19,901 nt of DNA, taken from assembly GCA_031260365.1 (NCBI GenBank), contig JAIRJY010000001.1, forward strand, positions 1 through 19,901, in the 5' to 3' direction. Below are positions 14,273-19,901 of the stretch, in pieces. Position 1 is the stretch's first letter. The number at the start of each line of letters is the position of its first letter. The translations under genes and the position numbers were made by a program. The notes below the pieces were generated by a model, which saw only the letters and a list, made by a program, of their open reading frames with translations, did not search any database and had not been told where the DNA came from. Source of the stretch: Nitrososphaerota archaeon. Lineage in GTDB: Archaea; Thermoproteota; Bathyarchaeia; Bathyarchaeales; Bathycorpusculaceae.

Positions 14273-16342
14273 TTAAGTTTTCTTTAGGTAACCTTCTCGT
14301 GGCTCATAAATTGTGCCTTCGCGAAGTAGTTGGCTTATCATGCGTTCAGTTTCGTTTCTTGGAATTTTGTGTTTTGTTTCTAGTTCATCAACGAATGTAT
14401 CTCTTTCAACGATACCTGTTTGTTTTTCCATGTCAATGAGAACTGATAGAACTATGTGGAAACGATCTCTGAGGCTTTTTGGTCTACCGGTCATGATGAT
14501 ATCAATATCAACTTTGAAACTGGACATGTCTATGCCCACTTCTTCAAGCGATTTTTTCATGATTGCAATCGCCGCTTCTGCGTCTTCTGCTGTTACTTCT
14601 TTGCGTAGTGCTACGCGGGCGCGAGCTTCAGCACATCTAACTAATGATTCAAGTTGTCGTGTAGTGATTGCTACTGGAGAGCCTTCTGTTTCGCTTGCAT
14701 TACGCATAGCTAAATAGAATTCTTTAAGGCGTTTTAATGCTTCAGGGTTTAATGCTGGATACACACTTTTGGCATAACTAACGTATTTACGCAAGAGCTC
14801 TGTGTTGACTTGTGCTTCAACTGGACTTATGCCGCGTCTGTGAATTTCCAAGATGTGATCTGACATTCTGCTGTCTACGTCCTTGTTAGGTACGTCACGA
14901 AGTACGAAAATTAAGTCAAAACGTGACAATATAGTAACTGGTAAAGAAATATTCTCAGCTACTGTGCGGTTGGGTTCGTATCTACCTAGCGAAGGGTTAG
15001 CTGCTGCTAGAACGGATGTTCGTGCGTTAAGGGTTGCAACTATACCTCCTTTAGCAACTGAAACTGTGTGTTGTTCCATGGCTTCGTGGATAGCGACGCG
15101 GTCTTCAGGACGCATTTTATCCATTTCATCAATGCACGCAACACCTTTATCTGCTAAGACAAGTGCACCTGCTTCAAGGGACATAGAACCACCTTTTTCG
15201 CGGACAACTGCTGCGGTTAAACCAGCCGCGGTGGTGCCTCTGCCTGAAGTGTATAAACCCCTTGGTGCGATACGCGAAACGTATTGAAGCATCTGTGATT
15301 TAGCAGTACCGGGGTCACCAATGATTAAAGCATTCATTTCCCCTCTCACGGTCATATCGGGTAAGCTTCTTGAAACACCACCAAAAAGCAGGTACATAAC
15401 TGCTTCTTTTAGATGTTCATTGCCGAAAATAGAAGGTGCAATACTACTCATGATTTTTTTATGTACAAGAGGATCTTGTGAGAGTTCTACTATTTTTTCT
15501 TCTTCTTCGGGCGTAGGCGGTGAGGTTTCAGGTTCTTTACCTAAGAGTTCAACAGAATTAGCTTCTAATTGAAGTATGAACGTTCGAAGTTTTCCCATAC
15601 CAACTAGTGATGGTGCATGGGCACGTACTATCCCCACTATGGAAACGTGATCTCCGGGACGTGCTTGATCGACTATTTCATCTCCGACTAATTTTACCGC
15701 TAAAACTCTAGGTAACTGTCCTGGTGGCAAGTCTTCGGGTTTTTCTTGTAATCGTAGATCTTGTGAATCTATAAATGTGGATTCTTCTTGTGCAAATTCA
15801 AATGGACCATCTTTTCCACAGTCGGTACCCATACATATTGCGGGTGCTTTAAGAAATTGACCTGTTTGTTCGAGTTTCATTAATGTTCCACATCGCTTAC
15901 ATTTATATGCTGCTTGCAGAACCATTGGACGAACTGGAGTGGCACGGACAACTATGCCGTCAACAAGGATCAGTTTACCCATATTTTTAGAACCAATTCT
16001 ACGCAGAACTTCCTTACCTAAAAGTTTAGCAACACGAACAATGACTTTGTCTATTTTTTCTGCGTATTCTTCATCTTCAATTCTTAACTGTTCGTATGCT
16101 GCTTTGCTTGCGTGTTCTAAATATTCTTCAGGTTTATTGAGTAACTGTTCAGCTAAATTTTGATCAAAACTATATAATTCATCAAAATTGATGGTAATAC
16201 TAGTTTTCCCTGTAATGGCTAATTGACCAAGTTTTGCTCGATATTTTTCTTTTTGACTTTTTTCAGAACCTACTTTGAAAATTTTGAAAAATTCTAAGAA
16301 CCGCTGTTGTGGGTCAACTTGTTGCTCTATGCCTTTAGCCAT
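14273..16342 (-). CDS. mcm: Minichromosome maintenance replicative helicase MCM
   Basis: A 689-aa hexameric 3'-5' DNA helicase, the motor of the archaeal CMG-like complex. The N-terminal domain carries a zinc site at Cys148, Cys151, Cys170 and Cys175 (CKRC...CMGTDC) and an OB fold. The AAA+ core has GDPGTAKSQ (342-350, Walker A), ACIDEMDKM (402-410, Walker B), ANPSLGRY (448-455, sensor 1) and SRFDLIF (473-479, arginine finger). A winged-helix region closes the protein. No intein is present. ATG 16342 is preceded by GGCGGAT as ribosome binding site. It lies 17 bp after gins23, so the two are one operon and MCM-GINS stoichiometry may be set there. Confidence 0.98.
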   Translation of the reverse strand: MAKGIEQQVDPQQRFLEFFKIFKVGSEKSQKEKYRAKLGQLAITGKTSITINFDELYSFDQNLAEQLLNKPEEYLEHASKAAYEQLRIEDEEYAEKIDKVIVRVAKLLGKEVLRRIGSKNMGKLILVDGIVVRATPVRPMVLQAAYKCKRCGTLMKLEQTGQFLKAPAICMGTDCGKDGPFEFAQEESTFIDSQDLRLQEKPEDLPPGQLPRVLAVKLVGDEIVDQARPGDHVSIVGIVRAHAPSLVGMGKLRTFILQLEANSVELLGKEPETSPPTPEEEEKIVELSQDPLVHKKIMSSIAPSIFGNEHLKEAVMYLLFGGVSRSLPDMTVRGEMNALIIGDPGTAKSQMLQYVSRIAPRGLYTSGRGTTAAGLTAAVVREKGGSMSLEAGALVLADKGVACIDEMDKMRPEDRVAIHEAMEQHTVSVAKGGIVATLNARTSVLAAANPSLGRYEPNRTVAENISLPVTILSRFDLIFVLRDVPNKDVDSRMSDHILEIHRRGISPVEAQVNTELLRKYVSYAKSVYPALNPEALKRLKEFYLAMRNASETEGSPVAITTRQLESLVRCAEARARVALRKEVTAEDAEAAIAIMKKSLEEVGIDMSSFKVDIDIIMTGRPKSLRDRFHIVLSVLIDMEKQTGIVERDTFVDELETKHKIPRNETERMISQLLREGTIYEPREGYLKKT

Positions 16343-16359
16343 TTTATAATCCGCCTATA

Positions 16360-16908
16360 CTATTTTTCTTGTTTTTGAAGAATTTGATTTTTCCACGTAG
16401 AGATAATTTCTCCAAGTTGGTCGTAAACAATTTTTTCTTCAGGTGTCAATTTTTTTAGTACCTGATCACTTTTGGCAGACGCAGAAGATAAAGATATAAT
16501 CTTTTTAAGTCGTGAATTAATGATATCATTTGCTAACGCTTTAACTTTATGATATTCTTGAATTTTTTCAGGTTGAACTGCTTCAGCTTCAGCAAAAGTG
16601 AGGTATCTGCGTAGTTTTGGATAGAAATCTTGAGGCAACTCGGAAATCATTCCTGGAACTTGAACACCTTCTTTCCATTGTACTTTGTAGAGTCTACCCC
16701 CGTCCAACAGTTCTTCTTCTCTTATATGCACAATTCCGACATTTTGCAATTCTTTAGCGACCCAATAATAAACTTGATATTCATTGCCCTCATCAAATGG
16801 ACCCACAGTTAGACCCGCCAGTTTCATTTCAGCAAAGTTACGATTAGCCACAACAGTCGTAAGTGAATTCTCATAACAAAAGTCTAATGTTCCAATGTTT
16901 GTAGGCAC
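16360..16908 (-). CDS. gins23: GINS complex subunit Gins23
   Basis: A 182-aa subunit of the archaeal GINS complex, which bridges MCM and the Cdc45/GAN-type nuclease at the fork. The small beta domain comes first, with VVANRNFAEMKLAGLTVGPF (19-38) and YWVAKELQNVGIVHI (48-62). The helical domain follows, with LPQDFYPKLRRYL (91-103) and SRLKKIISL...LTPEEKIVYDQL. The B-then-A order identifies the Psf2/Psf3-like Gins23 type rather than Gins51. The start is GTG at 16906-16908, preceded by AAGAGGAAG. It is directly upstream of mcm, as in Sulfolobus. The 120-bp spacer upstream holds a T-tract terminator and motif copy C. Confidence 0.88.
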   Translation of the reverse strand: MPTNIGTLDFCYENSLTTVVANRNFAEMKLAGLTVGPFDEGNEYQVYYWVAKELQNVGIVHIREEELLDGGRLYKVQWKEGVQVPGMISELPQDFYPKLRRYLTFAEAEAVQPEKIQEYHKVKALANDIINSRLKKIISLSSASAKSDQVLKKLTPEEKIVYDQLGEIISTWKNQILQKQEK

Positions 16909-16977
16909 AATTTCTTCCTCTTAATCTGTCGCTCGTTGAAGTTAATAAATAATGTTAAGTGTAACTTTAAGGTTTTC

Positions 16978-16992
16978 CAAAAAATAAAAACG
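16978..16992 (-). terminator. T-rich terminator after the PAC2-family gene
   Basis: On the minus strand CGTTTTTATTTTTTGG, with T-runs of five and six, lies about 40 bp after the PAC2 stop and before gins23. It would separate the L44e-PAC2 and gins23-mcm transcripts. Confidence 0.5.
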
Positions 16993-16994
16993 TT

Positions 16995-17012
16995 TAATTT
17001 TCGAACAAGTCT
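16995..17012 (-). repeat. 18-bp dispersed motif, copy C
   Basis: Plus-strand text TAATTTTCGAACAAGTCT, followed by ACTAAACAA, 16/18 identical to copy B at 2985-3002 with similarity running on for about 10 more bases. It lies between the PAC2 stop codon and its T-tract. No transposase is nearby, which argues either for a solo IS end or for a 3'-UTR element. Confidence 0.5.
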
Positions 17013-17028
17013 ACTAAACAAAAGAATA

Positions 17029-17805
17029 TTAAGATATGTATGTTGTTTTCTTTTCGTCTTGTTTCTTTATTTCTTCTACTTGTAGAACACGCTTTTCTTC
17101 AATTGCTTGCAACCGGGTAGCCATTGTTTCTGCTCGAGAAATTTCCTCGTCCAACCCGTTTAATTCGACATCAAAATTAAAGGTGTTCTTTAAAATTTCA
17201 AGCACCTTCTTTGCAGCTAATGGATCAGGCAAATAACCACGAGTTTCACCTAAAAGACAAAATGCATCAATTTTTTTGACTTTTGATAATCCTAAAATTA
17301 AACCTGCTGTTCCAACGATAGGACAACCAGAAGTACTTAATGTTGCACCTGCAGTAACGGTCTTATTAATCACAGCTGTACTGGTTGCAGCAACAAAAAC
17401 TTTAGGGTTATCTTTTACCTCCATACGGTAACCGCCTATTGTTGCGATTGTATGTACATGATTTTTTTCTGCGTAGTCTAACATCCGCGCAGCAATTTCA
17501 TATTGACCCTCGATAGTTTGTGATTGACTATCACCACTAAACAGAATAAGGTCATTTGAATCCTCTTTAGGATTTTTCCAATAATAAAATGCTCCGCGCA
17601 GCAAACGCACATTACCTTTTTTGTTAACTAATACAAAATATGGAAAGTGTGGGGAATATAAATAAGCAATTTTCTTTGCGGATAATTGTTTAATTAAATA
17701 TCGCATGGCAATTTTACCGACTAAACCTAAACCAGGAAGACCCTCAATTAAAACTGGATTGTTAGGTTGGATTTGATGAAGTTCTTTTATGTATGTCTCT
17801 TTCAT
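17029..17805 (-). CDS. PAC2-family protein (proteasome assembly chaperone-like)
   Basis: A 258-aa protein of the archaeal PAC2/COG2047 family. NPVLIEGLPGLGLVGKIAMRYL (16-37) is its hallmark N-terminus. TIATIGGYRM (119-128), GCPIVGTAGLILGLS (160-174) and the acidic LLGETRGYLPDPLAA (184-198) follow the family pattern. The last 45 residues are a charged helix, probably coiled coil. Eukaryotic PAC2 helps assemble proteasome alpha rings; archaeal function is unproven. ATG 17803-17805 overlaps the Nop10 stop (ATGA), so it belongs to the L44e-S27e-aIF2alpha-Nop10 operon. The family is sure, the biochemical role is not. Confidence 0.9.
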   Translation of the reverse strand: MKETYIKELHQIQPNNPVLIEGLPGLGLVGKIAMRYLIKQLSAKKIAYLYSPHFPYFVLVNKKGNVRLLRGAFYYWKNPKEDSNDLILFSGDSQSQTIEGQYEIAARMLDYAEKNHVHTIATIGGYRMEVKDNPKVFVAATSTAVINKTVTAGATLSTSGCPIVGTAGLILGLSKVKKIDAFCLLGETRGYLPDPLAAKKVLEILKNTFNFDVELNGLDEEISRAETMATRLQAIEEKRVLQVEEIKKQDEKKTTYIS

Positions 17806-17972
17806 TGTTGTTCGCTGCCTTTTTTCATTGCCATACGGTATTTCAGGTATTTATCGTCAGGCGAAAATTTTGCTGGATGAGGTATCTTTACGGTGCTGTT
17901 ACAATATGGACACAGTGTTTTGTTCAAAGTATAATGATTACAATTAACACATTTTCTTAGTTGCCAAACCAA
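17802..17972 (-). CDS. nop10: H/ACA ribonucleoprotein subunit Nop10
   Basis: A 56-aa protein. Archaeal Nop10 binds Cbf5 in the H/ACA complex that makes pseudouridine in rRNA. The N-terminal zinc ribbon has Cys8, Cys11, Cys21 and Cys24 (CVNC...CPYC), and the C-terminal linker is PHPAKFSPDDKYLKYR (31-46), nearly diagnostic. The TTG start immediately follows the aIF2alpha TAG with no spacer, and AGAAGGG in the end of that gene can serve as ribosome binding site. Its TGA overlaps the PAC2 ATG. Both junctions point to coupled translation. Confidence 0.93.
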   Translation of the reverse strand: MVWQLRKCVNCNHYTLNKTLCPYCNSTVKIPHPAKFSPDDKYLKYRMAMKKGSEQQ

Positions 17973-18758
17973 CTATTTTTCCCTTCTAAAAGTACCCTGT
18001 CCACCGGCTTTAGTAATTTTTAATATGACACTCTGTGCCGCTTTCTGAAAGACTTCTTCGGCTTTCTTATAATTTTCGGCTTGCGCTTCTATACTGTATT
18101 TTGGTGCGGCAATAACGTAGAATTTTACAGATGATGCACAGATTTTTTCTGTTTTTGCTGCTGCAAACGCTTCTTTAATTACTTTTACACCGTTTGGTTT
18201 CATACATTTAATCTCAAGGATGCCCTTAACTTTAACTACTTTTACATGAATACGGTCTTTACCGACTTCAGCAAACGTAGCAGCAATTTTTTCCGGGACA
18301 CCAATTTTTGTTAATGCCTCAGGACCTTCTTTTACTGCTTTTTCGAATCCTTCATATATACTGAACTTTTCGTCAATTTTTTCGCCAGCTTGCTGGTAGA
18401 GTTCATCAAAGGTTAAACCAATTTTTGTTGCAACTTCACGGAATAAAGCCTCGCCTTTACGTTCTTTTTTCCATAACATGATTTTTTCTATACGTTCACG
18501 TTTAGTGACACGGCGTAAAGAAAGATCAATATGCCCTTTCTCAGAATCAACACGTAAAACTTTGAGGACAACTTTTTGACCTTCTCGCACAAAATCGCGT
18601 ATATTACGAAGCCAAGAAGAAGAAATTTCTGAAACGTGTAGTAAACCACGTTTGTCAAATTCGTCAAGTTTTGCGTAAGCACCATAATCAGTTACAGTCT
18701 CTATAGTAGCAATCACTAAATCGCCATTCTCTGGCCATTCAGGCTTACGCTCCACCAT
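17973..18758 (-). CDS. Translation initiation factor aIF2 subunit alpha
   Basis: A 261-aa subunit of the heterotrimer that delivers initiator Met-tRNA to the ribosome. The N-terminal S1 domain spans about residues 10-85 (GDLVIATIETVTDYGAYAKL; GLLHVSEIS), ending HIDLSLRRV. The helical middle runs from about 86 to 170 (KREREKIMLWKKERK-like). The C-terminal alpha-beta domain binds the gamma subunit (RIHVKVVKVKGILEIKC near 169-185). The SEISSSW loop corresponds to the region phosphorylated in eukaryotic eIF2alpha. ATG 18756-18758 follows the S27e stop by 19 bp. Identification is certain from domain order and neighbours. Confidence 0.95.
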   Translation of the reverse strand: MVERKPEWPENGDLVIATIETVTDYGAYAKLDEFDKRGLLHVSEISSSWLRNIRDFVREGQKVVLKVLRVDSEKGHIDLSLRRVTKRERIEKIMLWKKERKGEALFREVATKIGLTFDELYQQAGEKIDEKFSIYEGFEKAVKEGPEALTKIGVPEKIAATFAEVGKDRIHVKVVKVKGILEIKCMKPNGVKVIKEAFAAAKTEKICASSVKFYVIAAPKYSIEAQAENYKKAEEVFQKAAQSVILKITKAGGQGTFRREK

Positions 18759-18777
18759 TTCACAATATCCCCATTAA

Positions 18778-18975
18778 TCACTCTAACGCTGAGAGAATTT
18801 CGCCGTTGATTTTTGCTTTTCCACCTGCGGGAGCGGTCAAGATTTCATTACATACATTACAAGTAACTCTGTTTGTTGCATGGCTGAACACTAGTTGCTC
18901 ATTACCGCATTTCAAACATTTAACGCGTAAAAAGTTACTACTCGGTTTTGGGATAAGTTTATTCCATTCTGACAT
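18778..18975 (-). CDS. rps27e: 30S ribosomal protein S27e
   Basis: A 65-aa zinc-ribbon ribosomal protein. Cys20-x2-Cys23 (CLKC) and Cys39-x2-Cys42 (CNVC) bind zinc; FLRVKCLKCGNEQLVFSHA (15-33) and APAGGKAKINGEIL (48-61) are standard family segments. The length is normal. It sits between L44e and aIF2alpha with 23- and 19-bp gaps, the conserved archaeal order. Confidence 0.96.
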   Translation of the reverse strand: MSEWNKLIPKPSSNFLRVKCLKCGNEQLVFSHATNRVTCNVCNEILTAPAGGKAKINGEILSALE

Positions 18976-18998
18976 AACATTTTAACTCCAATACATGT

Positions 18999-19283
18999 TT
19001 AAACTAGAACTAATTTTCTTAATCTTATTCCATCTTTATGACGCATATAGCTACATTTTTTGCATTTCAAACGTAAAGTTTGTTTTTTAGTTGTTTTAGC
19101 AAACTCATGTTGTAATGGATATTTTTGCCCACCGTAACCTTTCTTTTCTCGAGCGTGGGCACGTTCGCCAACTGCTAGTGCTCTACGTTTACCAGCCTTG
19201 TATAGAGTTACAGCATGAGCTTCATGACCTTTACATTTTGGACAGTACGTCTTAACTTCTTTAGGAACGTTCACTTTATTCAT
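18999..19283 (-). CDS. rpl44e: 50S ribosomal protein L44e
   Basis: A 94-aa zinc-containing protein located near the E site of the large subunit. Cys14-x2-Cys17 (CPKC) and Cys74-x2-Cys77 (CKKC) bind zinc. GYGGQKYP (49-56) is the loop that contacts the tRNA CCA end in eukaryotic and archaeal ribosomes, and LRLKCKKCSYMRHKDGIR (70-87) is the family tail. It is the first gene of the L44e-S27e-aIF2alpha-Nop10-PAC2 unit, with a TATA-like element about 60 bp upstream. Confidence 0.96.
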   Translation of the reverse strand: MNKVNVPKEVKTYCPKCKGHEAHAVTLYKAGKRRALAVGERAHAREKKGYGGQKYPLQHEFAKTTKKQTLRLKCKKCSYMRHKDGIRLRKLVLV

Positions 19284-19335
19284 TACCAGCTTTAACTTTT
19301 CATAAAAGGAACAACCCCATTCTTATACTTTTTCG

Positions 19336-19348
19336 CTTTTAAAATTAA
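19336..19348 (-). promoter_or_regulatory. TATA-like element upstream of L44e
   Basis: The minus strand reads AATTTTAAAAGCG about 55-65 bp ahead of the L44e ATG, a reasonable archaeal TATA position for a short-leader transcript. No BRE was scored. Confidence 0.4.
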
Positions 19349-19401
19349 ATATCCTATCTAAAAAATAGCAACCTAACCCAGTTTAAGGTCTGTTTCCACA
19401 A

Positions 19402-19429
19402 TATCTGTGTTTACTTCATGACACAGATA
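19402..19429. repeat. Perfect 9-bp inverted repeat in the Gins51-L44e spacer
   Basis: TATCTGTGT (19402-19410) and ACACAGATA (19421-19429) form a perfect stem with a 10-base loop. It lies in the 269-bp spacer between the Gins51 stop and L44e, about 55 bp beyond the L44e TATA-like element. It could be an operator or an RNA hairpin. No T-tract follows, so it is not an ordinary terminator. Confidence 0.5.
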
Positions 19430-19552
19430 ATTCACAATGGAAACTTTAACTGTTAGTACACAACAAATCTAAAAAATAAGGCAGTATCACAAATATAATA
19501 ACAAGTTTTACAAATCTGCATAGTATTTAAAATTTTCATCAGTCAAGAATTT

Positions 19553-19901
19553 TTAGATCATGTTGACTATCACGGCGAGATTTTGTTTTACGACAATTTT
19601 AGCGTTTTGAACTGGCAGCGATGCTATGTCTTCAACAATAAACGGTCCATATGGTTTCATGTCAGTACCCATAACTTGTGGGATGTCTTTAGAGAAGCGT
19701 AACGTAATGCGTTTTCGTTGTTCCTGACGTGATTGACGGATTTGTCCTTGAAGTAAACTTTTAGCAAATTTGTGATAAGCTTCAGTAAAAGGAATAAAAC
19801 TTTCAAAAATTTGAGCCTCTTCAAACGCTAACAATTCTGTAGAAAGTTTCTGAGTTTGGGTTATAAATTTAATCAGTTTCTTGTATCTTGCCCACAACAA
19901 T
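19553..19901 (-). CDS. gins51: GINS complex subunit Gins51, C-terminal part (cut by window edge)
   Basis: The last 115 or so residues of a protein whose start lies beyond the window; the frame is open to the edge, and the TTG there is not a real start. The helical part (LSTELLAFEEAQIFESF) is followed by ITLRFSKDIPQVMG, GPFIVEDIASLPVQNAKIVV and a hydrophobic end, the small beta domain of Sld5/Psf1-like Gins51. The A-then-B order distinguishes it from Gins23 at 16360-16908. Together they would make the archaeal tetrameric GINS. In other archaea this gene is often next to the PCNA gene, which may lie just outside. Confidence 0.82.
   Translation of the reverse strand, partial: LLWARYKKLIKFITQTQKLSTELLAFEEAQIFESFIPFTEAYHKFAKSLLQGQIRQSRQEQRKRITLRFSKDIPQVMGTDMKPYGPFIVEDIASLPVQNAKIVVKQNLAVIVNMI

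Noticed and set aside
14313..16163. Several open frames of 74-134 codons on the plus strand opposite mcm
   Set aside because: Serine/arginine-rich shadow translations antisense to a certain gene; no motifs or ribosome binding sites.
17029..17236. Plus-strand 66-codon frame opposite the PAC2 gene
   Set aside because: Shadow of the coiled-coil-encoding region; low-complexity S/F-rich translation.
1..19901. tRNA, rRNA, CRISPR array or replication origin
   Set aside because: No T-arm-like GGTTCRANYCC, no regularly spaced repeats and no ORB-type origin boxes or Cdc6 gene were seen by eye. A covariance-model scan would be needed to exclude small RNAs.

Overview
The window is archaeal. It encodes both subunits of replication factor C, an MCM helicase, two GINS subunits (Gins23 and the end of a Gins51), aIF2-alpha, Nop10, ribosomal proteins S27e and L44e, RNA polymerase subunit P and the archaeal wyosine enzyme Taw1. 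The DNA is AT-rich with AT-rich spacers, and starts are a mixture of ATG, GTG and TTG. Separate gins23-mcm and Gins51-L44e-S27e-aIF2alpha-Nop10-PAC2 blocks fit a TACK-type archaeon; a Bathyarchaeia-like lineage is my best guess, but this is inference from gene content, not a phylogenetic result.

Layout. (1) 1-2321, plus: a nucleotide-sugar-dehydrogenase homologue that has lost its catalytic residues, followed with a TTGA overlap by a Gfo/Idh/MocA oxidoreductase. (2) 2324-3040: a truncated, frameshifted IS transposase and two copies of an 18-bp motif. (3) 3041-5943: tRNA-modification block with a Trm112-like zinc protein, a Trm5-type tRNA(G37) methyltransferase, RpoP (53 aa), an unknown nine-cysteine protein and Taw1. 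(4) 6135-7525: a translin/TRAX-family protein, a 412-bp gene-free stretch, and a stand-alone tRNA-binding OB-fold protein. (5) 7660-10462, plus: RFC small subunit, RFC large subunit, a ten-cysteine unknown protein and a possible 58-aa coupled ORF. (6) 10664-12226, minus: a single-chain GMP synthase whose glutaminase domain has Cys where the catalytic His should be. (7) 12240-14270: a graveyard of mobile DNA with an IS200/IS605 TnpA relic and an 844-bp IS5-family element with clear inverted repeats and a TAA target duplication. (8) 14273-19901, minus: Gins51 (partial), L44e, S27e, aIF2alpha, Nop10, PAC2-family protein, Gins23, MCM.

How it fits together. Region 8 joins CMG-type helicase components to translation and ribosome-biogenesis genes, a replication/translation neighbourhood already known in archaea; the clamp loader lies about 4 kb away. 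Region 3 collects consecutive steps of G37 modification of tRNA-Phe. The most unusual observations are the two enzymes with substituted catalytic residues (28-1377 and 10664-12226), the two small cysteine-rich unknowns tied to the wyosine and RFC loci, and the dispersed 18-bp motif. I did not find a clearly new multi-gene defence or mobile system.
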